DNA from: Clostridia bacterium
Lineage (GTDB): Bacteria > Bacillota > Clostridia > Oscillospirales > CAG-272
Reading direction: 5' to 3'
Length of the DNA stretch: 33,084 nucleotides
NCBI GenBank assembly: GCA_017461385.1
Contig: JAFTXZ010000013.1
Span: forward strand, 1 to 33,084
The translations under genes were made by a program, and so were the position numbers. Shown one piece after another: positions 1-7,944 of this stretch (within the stretch, counting starts at the first letter, position 1; each line of letters starts with the position of its first letter). The notes below the pieces were generated by a model. That model had not been told where the DNA came from. It saw only the letters and a program-made list of their open reading frames with translations, and searched no databases.

Positions 1-221
1 CGCAAAGCTCGTGTTTTTCTTTGCTCCTAACGTCGCAAAGCTCGTGTTTTTCTTTGCTCCTAACGTCGCAAAGCTCGTGTTTTTCTTTGCTCCTAACGTC
101 GCAAAGCTCGTGTTTTTCTTTGCTCCATACGTCGTAAAGCTCGTGTTTTCTTTTTGCTCCATACGTCGCAAAGCTCGTGCTTTTCTTTATTCCGTACGTC
201 GCAAAGCCCGTGTTCTGTACC
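1..221. repeat. 33-bp tandem repeat array, six copies plus a partial one
   Basis: Units begin at 1, 34, 67, 100, 133 and 167, with a decaying copy from 200. The first three copies are identical. The fifth is 34 bp long because of an inserted T, and divergence rises towards the right. Each unit carries GCAAAG near its start and CTTTGC about 11 bases later, so each can fold into a small hairpin. The array runs off the left edge of the window, so its full length is unknown. An open frame through it reads as an 11-residue protein repeat only because 33 is a multiple of three. It has no ribosome site, and the 34-bp copy breaks the frame, so I treat the array as non-coding. Confidence 0.95.
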
Positions 222-255
222 ACGCAAAGTCGCATAGTGAATTTTTTTACATTTA

Positions 256-284
256 TTGACATAAATAATAATATATGTTAAAAT
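256..284 (+). promoter_or_regulatory. Sigma-A-type promoter for the U32 gene
   Basis: TTGACA at 256-261, a 17-bp spacer, and TAAAAT at 279-284 preceded by TGT (extended -10). The predicted start of transcription lies about 40 bp before the U32 start codon. The promoter follows directly on the repeat array. Confidence 0.75.
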
Positions 285-332
285 AAAAATGATGTGTTCA
301 ACACAACTTTATTAAATGCTAAGGAAAAATAA

Positions 333-1568
333 ATGAAGGAATTACTTTGCCCTGCGGGCAATTTTGAAAAAATGAAGGCTGCCATACTTTATGGTGCAGA
401 TGCAGTTTATTTAGCCTCTGATATGTTTGGTATGCGCGCAGCAGCAGACAACTTTACTCTTGATGAGCTTGAGGAAGCAGTAAAATACGCACACTCCCAC
501 GGGGTTAAGCTTTACGTTACTGTAAACACAATGCCTCACTCACAGGAGTACGAAAGACTAAAGAAATATCTTAAAAGATACGACGAAATCGGTGTAGATG
601 CACTAATCATTTCCGACTTGGGTGTAATGGAGCTGACTCGTGAAATAATACCCAATATGGAAATTCATATTTCCACACAGGCAAGCGTCGTTTCTGCAAG
701 CACGGCTAATGCCTACCACAAGCTAGGCGCTAAGCGCGTTGTCTTAGCAAGAGAGCTTTCTCTTGATGAAATTAACGAGATAAGAAGGAATACCCCAAAA
801 TCCCTTGAGCTTGAATGCTTTATTCACGGTTCAATGTGTATTTCGTACAGTGGCAGATGCTTGCTTTCAAATTATTATACGGGCAGAGACGCAAACAGAG
901 GCGCTTGCGCCCAGCCGTGTAGATGGAATTACACCAACGCAAGCCCACTTTCATTTGCTGAGGAAAAGCGTCTTAGCGATACCCTTAATATTGAGGAATA
1001 TAAGGAGGGCTCCTTTGTAATGTCCTCTAAGGATATGTGTATGATAGAGCATATTCCTGCCCTTATGGAAAGTGGTATTGATAGCTTCAAAATTGAAGGC
1101 AGAATGAAAAGCGCATACTATACTGCAATTTGTGCAAACACATATAAAATTGCAATGACAGAATATCTAAAAAACCCCGAGGAGTATCGCTTTAATCCAC
1201 TTTGGCTTCGAGAGCTAGAAAGCGTAAGCCATAGAGAATACGCTACAGGCTTTTACTTCGACAATCCAATGACAAACCCACAAACCGTTACACAAAACGG
1301 CTATTTGCGTGAAAAGGCATACCTCTGCGTTGCTACCGGAGAAAGCGATGGTGAATATTATTATTTCACCCAAAGAAATAAGATTTCGGCAGGGGACGTG
1401 TGCGAAATTATCACTCCTGGCGAAACTGGAAAAAGGTTTGAGGTTGAGGAAATTAAGCTTCCAAACGGTGATTCCGTGCCATCAGCACCACACCCGTCTA
1501 TGGTTTTCAAAATGAAGGTGCCTTATCAGGTTAAAAAGGGAGATATAATTCGTTCCTCAGATAGATAA
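333..1568 (+). CDS. U32 family protein, probable tRNA uridine-34 hydroxylation (TrhP-type)
   Basis: This is a cytosolic U32-family protein of 411 residues, near the usual length of this subgroup. It opens with the typical MKELLCPAGN and a TIM-barrel-like N-terminal half. The U32 signature lies at about residues 161-180 (E-C-F-I-H-G-S-M-C then G-R-C-L-L-S), followed by a further GACAQPC cysteine motif near 194-200. In the characterised relatives TrhP/YegQ and Bacillus YrrN/YrrO these cysteines hold an iron-sulfur cluster, and the proteins make 5-hydroxyuridine at tRNA position 34 from prephenate. The older label is peptidase U32, but protease activity is doubtful for this subgroup. An AAGGA site 7 bases before the ATG supports the start. 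uppP follows after 21 bp and is probably cotranscribed. The family call is firm; the exact substrate is inferred. Confidence 0.88.
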   Translation: MKELLCPAGNFEKMKAAILYGADAVYLASDMFGMRAAADNFTLDELEEAVKYAHSHGVKLYVTVNTMPHSQEYERLKKYLKRYDEIGVDALIISDLGVMELTREIIPNMEIHISTQASVVSASTANAYHKLGAKRVVLARELSLDEINEIRRNTPKSLELECFIHGSMCISYSGRCLLSNYYTGRDANRGACAQPCRWNYTNASPLSFAEEKRLSDTLNIEEYKEGSFVMSSKDMCMIEHIPALMESGIDSFKIEGRMKSAYYTAICANTYKIAMTEYLKNPEEYRFNPLWLRELESVSHREYATGFYFDNPMTNPQTVTQNGYLREKAYLCVATGESDGEYYYFTQRNKISAGDVCEIITPGETGKRFEVEEIKLPNGDSVPSAPHPSMVFKMKVPYQVKKGDIIRSSDR

Positions 1569-1589
1569 TTATATAAGAAAGGTTGTTTT

Positions 1590-2450
1590 ATGGACTTTTT
1601 GGTAATTTTGGTAGAGCTACTCAAATCTGCCCTTATGGGAATAATTGAGGGCGTAACCGAGTGGCTACCTGTATCAAGCACGGGCCATTTGATTTTAGCA
1701 CAGGAATTTATAAGGCTTGACGTATTCGCAAGCAACCCAATGTTTGAGGAAATGTTCAACGTTGTGGTACAGCTAGGTGCAATTATAGCCGTAATAGTGT
1801 TGTTTTTTGATAAGCTGAACCCCTTCTCAAAAAGAAAGGATAGCTATTTGAAAAGTCAAACCTGGAGCCTTTGGCTAAGAGTTATCGTTGCTATAATCCC
1901 AGCAGGAGTGCTTGGACTTTTGCTTGACGATTGGTTTGAGGCAAATTTCCATAACTTTATCGTGGTGTCAATCGCACTTGTGGTCTACGGTATCTTGTTT
2001 ATAGTTATTGAAAGACTAAATAAGAATCGCACAATGGTGTATAACACCGTTTACGATATTGATATGAAGACAGCTATTAAAATCGGATGCTTTCAGGCTC
2101 TTTCTTTGGTGCCTGGTACCTCGCGCTCGGGCTCAACAATCCTTGGTGCTTCAATTATCAAGGTGTCGCGACCAGCTGCTGCAGAGTTTTCGTTCTTTTT
2201 GGCAATTCCCGTTATGCTGGGCGCTTCGCTTTATAAGGGAGTCAAATACCTTGTAAGGGTAGGCTTCCCAAGCTTGGAGGAGCTGTTAGTTTTGCTTGTG
2301 GGCACGGTGGTTGCATTTGTCGTGTCCTTGGTAGTAATCAAATTTTTAATGAGCTTCGTACAGAAGCATAGCTTTGAATCCTTTGGCTGGTATAGAATAG
2401 CGCTAGGCATAATTTTGATAGTATATTATATTTTTAGATATGTTGTATAA
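1590..2450 (+). CDS. uppP: Undecaprenyl-diphosphatase (bacitracin resistance protein family)
   Basis: Integral membrane phosphatase that turns undecaprenyl diphosphate into undecaprenyl phosphate, recycling the lipid carrier for peptidoglycan and other wall polymers. The 286-residue protein has the two family motifs: EGVTEWLPVSSTGH at residues 20-33, which carries the catalytic glutamates, and PGTSRSGST around residue 173. Hydrophobic segments run throughout, as expected for a protein with several membrane spans. An AGAAAGG ribosome site sits 7 bases before the ATG. The gene is 21 bp after the U32 gene without a terminator, so it most likely shares that promoter. The next gene, pgk, has its own promoter. 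Confidence 0.95.
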   Translation: MDFLVILVELLKSALMGIIEGVTEWLPVSSTGHLILAQEFIRLDVFASNPMFEEMFNVVVQLGAIIAVIVLFFDKLNPFSKRKDSYLKSQTWSLWLRVIVAIIPAGVLGLLLDDWFEANFHNFIVVSIALVVYGILFIVIERLNKNRTMVYNTVYDIDMKTAIKIGCFQALSLVPGTSRSGSTILGASIIKVSRPAAAEFSFFLAIPVMLGASLYKGVKYLVRVGFPSLEELLVLLVGTVVAFVVSLVVIKFLMSFVQKHSFESFGWYRIALGIILIVYYIFRYVV

Positions 2451-2468
2451 TAAATTTATGTAAAACTA

Positions 2469-2497
2469 TTGAAAAACAAAATAAAATATGTTATATT
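2469..2497 (+). promoter_or_regulatory. Promoter for pgk-tpiA
   Basis: TTGAAA at 2469-2474, 17-bp spacer, TATATT at 2492-2497 preceded by TGT. It lies in the short gap between uppP and pgk, 36 bp before the pgk start codon. Confidence 0.75.
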
Positions 2498-2532
2498 ATT
2501 TTGCGAAAATAAAAGAATAGGAGATAAACAAA

Positions 2533-3831
2533 ATGACCTACAACAAGAAAACAATCGAAGACGTAAACGTAGAAGGCAAGAGAGTTCTTGTAAGATGTGA
2601 CTTCAACGTTCCAATGAAGGACGGCGTTATCACAAGCGATAAGAGAATTATTGGTGCACTTCCAACAATCAAGTATCTACTTGACAAGGGCGCAAAGGTT
2701 GTACTTTGCTCTCACATGGGTAAGCCACACAGCATCTTGACAGAGGGCTTTGGACTTACAAAGAAGGAGAAGAAAAAGGTTGAGGCTCTTCCAGAAAACG
2801 AGAGAGAAGAGGCTACAAAGAAGCTTCTCGTTAAGGCTCTTGATGACAAAAAGACCCTTACACTTAAGCCAGTTGCTACAAGACTTAATGAGCTTCTTGG
2901 CGAGGGCACAGTTACATTTGCAGAGGATATCGTTGGTGAGGATGCAAAGGCTAAGGTTGCTAACCTTGTAGGTGGCAAGGCAGTTCTTCTCGAAAACGTT
3001 CGTTTCGATGCAAGAGAAACAAAGAACAATCTTGATTTTGCTAAGGAGCTTGCTTCCTACGCAGATATCTATGTAAACGATGCATTTGGTACAGCACACC
3101 GTGCACACGCAACAACAGCAGGCGTTGCTGAATATCTACCAGCAGTATGTGGTTACCTCATTCAAAAGGAAATCGGCGTTATGGGTAAGGCTTTGGCTGA
3201 CCCAGCTCGTCCATTCGTAGCAATCCTCGGTGGTGCTAAGGTTTCTGACAAGATTGGTGTAATTAATAATCTTATCGAAAAGGTTGACACACTTATCATC
3301 GGTGGTGGTATGGCTTACACATTCTTCAAGGCACTTGGCTACAGCGTTGGTACTTCACTTTGTGAGGACGACAAGGTTGAGCTTGCTAAGGAAATGATGG
3401 AAAAGGCTAAGGCTAAGGGCGTAAACTTCCTAATCCCAGTTGATAACAAGCTAGGTCTTGAATATGACGAAAATACAGAATCTAAGTTCTGCAATTCCAA
3501 CGAAATTCCAGATGGCTGGATGGGTCTTGACATCGGTCCTAAGACACAAGAGCTATTTGCTAATGCAATTAAGGGCGCAGGCACAGTAGTATGGAATGGT
3601 CCTATGGGCGTTTCTGAGTGGAAGAATTTCGCTTCTGGTACTGAAGCAGTTGCTAACGCAGTTGCTGAAAGTGGTGCTATCTCAATCATCGGTGGTGGTG
3701 ATTCTGCAGCAGCAGTTGAAAAGCTCGGCTTTGCTGATAAGATGACACACATTTCCACAGGTGGTGGAGCTTCTCTTGAGTTCCTTGAGGGACTTGAGCT
3801 TCCTGGTATCGCTTGCCTACAAGACAAGTAA
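2533..3831 (+). CDS. pgk: Phosphoglycerate kinase with a charged insertion
   Basis: Glycolytic enzyme that transfers phosphate from 1,3-bisphosphoglycerate to ADP. Substrate-binding residues are recognisable: RCDFNVP at 21-27, SHMGKP at 60-65, LLENVRF at 152-158 and GGAKVSDK at roughly 233-240. The nucleotide-binding GGGDSAAA lies near the C-terminus. The protein has 432 residues, against about 395-400 for most bacterial forms. The excess is a Lys/Glu-rich stretch at about 70-110 between the HMGKP loop and the conserved LKPVA segment, and it looks like added helix. AGGAGA at 2519-2524 supports the start. Codon choice is narrow (for example ATC rather than ATA), which is typical of a highly expressed gene and contrasts with ptsI or comEC here. 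tpiA follows in the same direction. Confidence 0.97.
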   Translation: MTYNKKTIEDVNVEGKRVLVRCDFNVPMKDGVITSDKRIIGALPTIKYLLDKGAKVVLCSHMGKPHSILTEGFGLTKKEKKKVEALPENEREEATKKLLVKALDDKKTLTLKPVATRLNELLGEGTVTFAEDIVGEDAKAKVANLVGGKAVLLENVRFDARETKNNLDFAKELASYADIYVNDAFGTAHRAHATTAGVAEYLPAVCGYLIQKEIGVMGKALADPARPFVAILGGAKVSDKIGVINNLIEKVDTLIIGGGMAYTFFKALGYSVGTSLCEDDKVELAKEMMEKAKAKGVNFLIPVDNKLGLEYDENTESKFCNSNEIPDGWMGLDIGPKTQELFANAIKGAGTVVWNGPMGVSEWKNFASGTEAVANAVAESGAISIIGGGDSAAAVEKLGFADKMTHISTGGGASLEFLEGLELPGIACLQDK

Positions 3832-3845
3832 TTAAAAATAAAAAC

Positions 3846-3877
3846 GTATGCAGGTTATCAAGCCTGCATACTTTATA
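3846..3877 (+). terminator. Hairpin between pgk and tpiA
   Basis: A perfect 9-bp stem, GTATGCAGG at 3846-3854 with CCTGCATAC at 3863-3871, has an 8-base loop and a weak TTTAT tail. The poor U-tract, and the absence of a promoter in the 22 bp before the tpiA ribosome site, suggest a partial terminator or an mRNA-stabilising/processing hairpin rather than a full stop. Confidence 0.6.
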
Positions 3878-3905
3878 ACAAATCTAATAAAACGGAGATT
3901 AAAAA

Positions 3906-4661
3906 ATGAGAAGAAAAGTTATTGCAGGAAACTGGAAAATGAATATGACCCCAAGTCAGGCAAAGGCTCTTATTGAGGAGACAAAGCCACTTGTTGCAGG
4001 TAAGGATAATTGCGACGTTATTTTCTGTGTACCATTTGTTGACATTTACGCAGCCCAGGAGGCAGCTAAGGGCTCAAACATTAAGATTGGTGCAGAAAAC
4101 GTTCACTTCGCACAAAAGGGCGCTTACACAGGTGAGATTTCAGCAGAGATGCTTGTTGAGTGTGGCGTTCAATATGTAATCATCGGTCATAGCGAAAGAA
4201 GACAATATTTTGGTGAGACTGATGAGACAGTTAACCTAAGAACAAAGGCAGCACTTGAGGCTGGTCTTACAGTAATTCTTTGTCTTGGTGAGGTTAAGGA
4301 GGAAAGACTTAACGGCATTACAGACGAGGTTGTTTCAATGCAAACAAAGCTTGCTCTTAAGGACGTAAGCGCTGACCAGCTTAAGAACGTAATCATCGCT
4401 TATGAGCCAGTATGGGCAATCGGCACAGGCCTTACAGCTACACCAGAGCAGGCTGACGAAACCTGTGGTGTAATCAGAAACACAATCAAAGCTCTCTATG
4501 GTGAAAAGAGCGCAGAGGAAATGATTATTCAATACGGTGGTTCAATGAATGCAGGAAACGCAGCTGAGCTTCTTGCAAAGGAAAACGTTGACGGTGGCCT
4601 CATTGGTGGAGCTTCACTAAAGGCGAAGGATTTTTCAATCATAGTTGACGCAGCCCAATAA
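3906..4661 (+). CDS. tpiA: Triosephosphate isomerase
   Basis: Glycolytic TIM-barrel enzyme that interconverts dihydroxyacetone phosphate and glyceraldehyde 3-phosphate. At 251 residues it has the standard length, and every key residue is present: Asn9 and Lys11 in GNWKMN, His95 in IIGHSERR, and Glu167 in AYEPVWAIGTG. The phosphate-binding loop motifs YGGSMN and GGLIGGASL lie near the C-terminus. The start has a CGGAG site 7 bases upstream. It lies downstream of pgk behind a weak hairpin and shows the same strong codon bias, so I infer cotranscription with read-through. Its substrate dihydroxyacetone phosphate is also what the glycerol-1-phosphate dehydrogenase at 18123 would use. Confidence 0.98.
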   Translation: MRRKVIAGNWKMNMTPSQAKALIEETKPLVAGKDNCDVIFCVPFVDIYAAQEAAKGSNIKIGAENVHFAQKGAYTGEISAEMLVECGVQYVIIGHSERRQYFGETDETVNLRTKAALEAGLTVILCLGEVKEERLNGITDEVVSMQTKLALKDVSADQLKNVIIAYEPVWAIGTGLTATPEQADETCGVIRNTIKALYGEKSAEEMIIQYGGSMNAGNAAELLAKENVDGGLIGGASLKAKDFSIIVDAAQ

Positions 4662-4800
4662 AATTGAATGTGATAAGCTGTGAATTTCTTTGTTGCCCCT
4701 CGTCGATTGACCTTGACGTACGCAAGTACGACTTCGTCCAATCGTCTCGATTGCGCCTTGAAATTCGTGGTTCTAGCTTCCAATTTGGTAGCTTCAATTT
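4661..4800. repeat. Imperfect 140-bp palindrome, MITE-like or extragenic repeat
   Basis: The outer ends are inverted copies (AAATTGAA at 4661-4668, TTCAATTT at 4793-4800). Inward, GAATTTC at 4682-4688 pairs with GAAATTC at 4760-4766, CGATTG at 4704-4709 with CAATCG at 4739-4744, and CGTAC at 4717-4721 with GTACG at 4726-4730 around a GCAA tetraloop. The left end coincides with the tpiA stop codon. No transposase, promoter or convincing reading frame is present. It resembles a non-autonomous element or an intergenic structured repeat. Only one copy exists in this window, so mobility is inferred from shape alone. Confidence 0.6.
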
Positions 4801-4807
4801 AGTTAAA

Positions 4808-4838
4808 CAAAAAGGTGTCCAAAAGGACACCTTTTTTT
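4808..4838. terminator. Bidirectional terminator between tpiA and rnmV
   Basis: AAAGGTGTCC at 4811-4820 pairs with GGACACCTTT at 4825-4834 around an AAAA loop. A-runs on the left and a seven-T run on the right allow termination of tpiA on the plus strand and of rnmV on the minus strand. It touches the rnmV stop codon. Confidence 0.92.
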
Positions 4839-5412
4839 ACATATTATTTATGATTTTTTCAATTTCTTCCTTAGAATAAAGGATATTGATTGCGCTGAGC
4901 ATTGCGTTTGTGGTCATATCCTGTGGCAAATTAAGGAGTGAAAGAAGCTTTTCACGCTTGCTTTTACTATCCTTTCCACCACTAAGACCATATTTGAACA
5001 AATCCACCTTTGAAATATTACCTTTATTTATGCTCTCGCCCTGCTCGTCGCAGAATGGAGATAAAAGCTTCAAAAGAATTTCCTTATCAATGCCCTCCAC
5101 ACCTAAAATTCCTTCCTTGGAGGCTTGGGCTTTTCTTTTTTCCTTGCCCTCGATTTTAGGAATGTAAAGGTTTATAATTTTGTCAGGAGGCAAAATCGTT
5201 TTAATATGGGAACGAATTAGATGCCCACCACCGTCAGAGTCAGTCAAAAGAATAATAGGAGTTGACTCTGCAAGTCTCTTTATTAAAAGCTCCTTTTCAC
5301 GGCTATTAAAAACCTCAAATCCACCAGTAGTAATTACAGTAGCATCAAAAAGAGAGGTGATTTTGATTTTGTCATATTTTCCCTCAACAATAATTGGATA
5401 CTTAACTCTCAT
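4837..5412 (-). CDS. rnmV: Ribonuclease M5
   Basis: Endoribonuclease that matures 5S rRNA precursors, a Firmicutes-type enzyme acting on the ribosomal RNA-protein complex. The 191-residue protein starts with a Toprim domain: VEGKYD with Glu10, and LLTDSDGGG with Asp58 and Asp60, the metal-binding acidic residues. The C-terminal half (about 95-190) matches the DUF4093 region of RNase M5 proteins, with a GILGVEG segment. AGGTGA just upstream of the ATG serves as ribosome site. Only 3 bp separate it from holA, so it is the last gene of the cysE operon. In Bacillus rnmV is usually next to ksgA, so this neighbourhood is different. Identification is good; function is known from the family. Confidence 0.88.
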   Translation of the reverse strand: MRVKYPIIVEGKYDKIKITSLFDATVITTGGFEVFNSREKELLIKRLAESTPIILLTDSDGGGHLIRSHIKTILPPDKIINLYIPKIEGKEKRKAQASKEGILGVEGIDKEILLKLLSPFCDEQGESINKGNISKVDLFKYGLSGGKDSKSKREKLLSLLNLPQDMTTNAMLSAINILYSKEEIEKIINNM

Positions 5413-5415
5413 ATC

Positions 5416-6456
5416 TCACCTGCAAAACAGGGTGCAAAGCGCACTTACAAGTCTTTCTAAAACAAGATAAGGAGAGGTGTTTGAGGCAGATTTCATAGTA
5501 ACGTCAGCCTCTTGACAAAGCTCAACTGCACGAGGGAACTTTTTAGGATTAGTATCACTAAGGGAGCGCAAATACATACCCACCTTGAATTCGTGAATTC
5601 CTGTACTTGATGCAATTTGTGCTTTTCCAAGACCATTTGATGAAAGCCTATACACCAAGTAAAGCTCCATATACATGCGCATAACAGAGTTTAGTATAGT
5701 GCTTGCAGGCTCAAAGGACGCCTTTTGCCTATAAAGAGTCTCAAAGACAAGGGCACGATTTTTTTCAAGCAGTGCATTTGTCAGCTGAAAATCATCGTAC
5801 TCGGTTGTTTTACAGCAGATATTGTCTATGTCGCTATCCAAAATCTCGTCCTTATCAGTACCAAGGGCGAAGGCACAAAGCTTTGAAATTTCGCAGGAAA
5901 TTGCCCACATATCGTGTCCGCAAACACTAACAAGCTTATCACAAAGCGACTGGTCAAGCTTAACGTTATGCTGGGAGAAGTGTCGCAAAATCCAGCTTTT
6001 TAGTCTTGCAGGGGTTGGGAAATCGAAAACCACGGGCTTCAAGTATTTAGTCATTGCCTTATAAAGCTCTGAGGGGGCCTTTGGCAATCTACCTGGGTTA
6101 AAGTAGTCACTATCTGCACGAATTAAAAGCACCGTATGCTCGTTAGCCTCAAGGGAAGAAAGCACGCTTTCAAGACTAGCAATATCGTCCTTTTTGAAGC
6201 TATTGAAATTTACGCCACGCACCTCAACCAGCTTTTTCTCTGCCATCATAGGTAAGGATGAAATGGCTGATTCAAGAGCGCTAGCCGAATATTCCTCGGC
6301 ATATAGCACAGTATGGTTAAATTCATCAAAGGAGCCGTCAAGCACAGCTTTTTGTACCTCCTTTGAATAAGAAAACTTTAGGTAGTCCTCGCTACCAAGA
6401 AAAAGGTATCCGCCACTTAGATTTTTTAGCTCAGTGCGAAATTCAGCCTCATTCAT
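5416..6456 (-). CDS. holA: DNA polymerase III delta subunit
   Basis: Clamp-loader subunit that opens the beta sliding clamp during replication. The family features are a GGYLFLGSEDYLK N-terminal start (the degenerate AAA+ P-loop region), a central AAA+ module with LESVLSSLEANEHTVLLIRAD-like strands, and a helical collar domain to the end. I place the start at 6456, giving 346 residues, because this ATG overlaps the stop of the upstream gene as ATGA and has GTGGAA upstream. A longer reading from 6498 would lie entirely inside the preceding gene. In Bacillus holA sits directly after comEC; here comEC is nearby but divergent. Sequence similarity in this family is low, so the call rests on N-terminal and overall architecture. 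Confidence 0.88.
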   Translation of the reverse strand: MNEAEFRTELKNLSGGYLFLGSEDYLKFSYSKEVQKAVLDGSFDEFNHTVLYAEEYSASALESAISSLPMMAEKKLVEVRGVNFNSFKKDDIASLESVLSSLEANEHTVLLIRADSDYFNPGRLPKAPSELYKAMTKYLKPVVFDFPTPARLKSWILRHFSQHNVKLDQSLCDKLVSVCGHDMWAISCEISKLCAFALGTDKDEILDSDIDNICCKTTEYDDFQLTNALLEKNRALVFETLYRQKASFEPASTILNSVMRMYMELYLVYRLSSNGLGKAQIASSTGIHEFKVGMYLRSLSDTNPKKFPRAVELCQEADVTMKSASNTSPYLVLERLVSALCTLFCR

Positions 6457-6935
6457 CGCTTTTCCACTTCCATTTTCAGTGTAGTTTGTTGAGCGCAAGC
6501 GCCCTTAATCTCGACTAAGTAATCGATTTCAAGGTATCCCTTTTCAAGAAGCTCGTTTGTAATATCTCTAGTGAAAATACAAACCTCAAATGGCATAATA
6601 CCTGTGTTGTAAACGCAAACGCTTCTCTTTGATTTTTCGTAAACCATAAAGGTATCAATCGCACCAGTTCTCACAATGCTAATTCTTTCAGGTGCATCAA
6701 GAGAGAATTCCAGCTTCGTATGGGTTGCACCCATATTTTGAGATTCCTCATCATATTTGAGGGTAAATACCCCACCCTGTGTAGAGAATTCTCCATAAAC
6801 AGAGGTTTCAATCAAATCCTCATCATCATATTCAGACAAAACCTCGGAGATAAGAAGCTCCTCTGCAGCACGTTCAAAAATAGACATGCCCTTGTATTCT
6901 GCCTGCTTAGTTGTAATCTTAATTTTACAGTTCAT
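6453..6935 (-). CDS. DUF1934 (YwiB-like) beta-barrel protein
   Basis: A 160-residue predicted cytosolic protein without signal peptide. It matches the DUF1934 family: MNCKIKITTKQ at the start, alternating strands such as GGVFTLKYDEE, a THTKLEFSLDAPERISIVRTG block near the middle, and a C-terminal LEIDYLVEIKG segment. The family has a lipocalin-like barrel fold and no settled function. The start lies 2 bp after the cysE stop, and AAGGAA precedes it. Its own stop overlaps the holA start by 4 bases, so translation of the two is probably coupled. Placement between cysteine synthesis and replication genes gives no obvious functional clue. Confidence 0.8.
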   Translation of the reverse strand: MNCKIKITTKQAEYKGMSIFERAAEELLISEVLSEYDDEDLIETSVYGEFSTQGGVFTLKYDEESQNMGATHTKLEFSLDAPERISIVRTGAIDTFMVYEKSKRSVCVYNTGIMPFEVCIFTRDITNELLEKGYLEIDYLVEIKGACAQQTTLKMEVEKR

Positions 6936-6937
6936 TT

Positions 6938-7804
6938 TTATTCCTTGTTTCCCTTATTTTTAACAATATGCTCAGGCTTCTTAACGCTGACACGGCTTCC
7001 ACCGTCAACGCTTTCAGTTATAAAGGAGTTACCGCCAATAACTGAGCCTGCACCGATAACGGTTTCGCCACCCAAAATAGACGCACCGGAATAAATCGTA
7101 ACATCATCGCAAACTGTAGGATGACGCTTAATGCCAGATAGACTCTGCCCCTTCCTTGGGGAGAGTGCACCAAGCGTAACGCCTTGATAAATTTTAACTC
7201 TGTTGCCAATGACAGTAGTTTCACCAATAACGATTCCAGTACCGTGGTCAATAAAGAAGTATTCACCAATAGTAGCACCTGGGTTAATATCAATACCAGT
7301 TTGTGAGTGGGCGTGCTCACTCATTATTCTGGGAACAAAGGGAACGCCCTCAAGATATAGCAAATGTGCAACCCTGTATACGAAAATGGCATAAAATCCT
7401 GGGTAGCAAAATACAATTTCCTCCTTAGATGAGGCTGCTGGGTCTCCAGAAAGAGTTGCATAAATATCCTTAATCAAAAGCGAGTGAATTGCAGGAAGCT
7501 CAGAAATAAAGTGTTCCAAAATTTCCCCGGTACTCTTATGCTCACCCTTATAGGTGGAAAATGCACGGTCAATTTGCTTTTTCAGCTTGTAGTAAATTGT
7601 ACTGGTTAGCTCCTCTGCGAATTCCTCTGCATCACTTATCTTAGTAGATGCAAAATAAGCAGGGAAGAAAAGAGATTGCAAATCTCTCAAAACAGATATA
7701 ATTTCTGCCTTGTCTGGCAGGGTTAGCGTATTATCGAACAGAGGAAAGTCCTCTCCCTTGTAGCCCAATGCTAGCTTTTTAGCCGTATCCTTAATGCTAT
7801 TCAT
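6938..7804 (-). CDS. cysE: Serine O-acetyltransferase, EpsC type
   Basis: Transfers acetyl from acetyl-CoA to L-serine, giving O-acetylserine for cysteine synthesis. The protein has 288 residues, with a long helical N-terminal half (1-160) and a left-handed beta-helix of hexapeptide repeats (165-280). The active-site region reads HSQTGIDINPGATIG and DHGTGIVIGET, giving His187 and Asp172 as the likely catalytic pair by comparison with E. coli CysE. A GYFAIFVYRVAHLLY-like segment precedes the helix, as in EpsC proteins. AAAGGAG supports the start. It leads the operon cysE-DUF1934-holA-rnmV. No cysK is visible in the window. Together with sdaA, which destroys serine, it forms a local serine-use theme, probably coincidental. 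Confidence 0.93.
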   Translation of the reverse strand: MNSIKDTAKKLALGYKGEDFPLFDNTLTLPDKAEIISVLRDLQSLFFPAYFASTKISDAEEFAEELTSTIYYKLKKQIDRAFSTYKGEHKSTGEILEHFISELPAIHSLLIKDIYATLSGDPAASSKEEIVFCYPGFYAIFVYRVAHLLYLEGVPFVPRIMSEHAHSQTGIDINPGATIGEYFFIDHGTGIVIGETTVIGNRVKIYQGVTLGALSPRKGQSLSGIKRHPTVCDDVTIYSGASILGGETVIGAGSVIGGNSFITESVDGGSRVSVKKPEHIVKNKGNKE

Positions 7805-7840
7805 ATAAAAAACTCCTTTGCCTTTTATATTATTATATAA

Positions 7841-7869
7841 ATAATACCATAAAGAGTTGCAAATATCAA
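7841..7869 (-). promoter_or_regulatory. Promoter for the cysE operon
   Basis: Read on the minus strand: TTGATA (plus 7864-7869), 17-bp spacer, TATTAT (plus 7841-7846) preceded by TGG. Its -35 lies inside the spacer of the divergent comEC promoter. Confidence 0.78.
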
Positions 7870-7885
7870 TCTATTATGATACAAT
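7857..7885 (+). promoter_or_regulatory. Promoter for comEC
   Basis: TTGCAA at 7857-7862, 17-bp spacer, TACAAT at 7880-7885 preceded by TGA. The -35 lies inside the spacer of the cysE promoter, so the two sites share DNA and could not be occupied by polymerase simultaneously. Confidence 0.68.
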
Positions 7886-7944
7886 TTTCTAAAAAATAAC
7901 CTAAATGTCGAATTTTGTCAAAAAAACTCTAAGGAGAAGGGAAA

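Noticed and set aside
1-221. CRISPR array
   Set aside because: Repeats are directly adjacent with no unique spacers, and there are no cas genes.
11-259. 82-residue open frame with an 11-residue protein repeat
   Set aside because: It is made of the 33-bp DNA repeat, has no ribosome site, and the 34-bp copy shifts it. The protein has no sensible composition.
2677-3108. Long minus-strand frames inside pgk
   Set aside because: They mirror a highly biased coding gene on the other strand, without ribosome sites or family resemblance.
4529-4830. Minus-strand frames of 63-84 residues across the palindrome
   Set aside because: They run through the palindromic repeat and the tpiA end. Their sequences follow the repeat and lack ribosome sites.
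4664-4879. Plus-strand 71-residue frame after tpiA
   Set aside because: It spans the palindrome and the bidirectional terminator, which argues against a gene.
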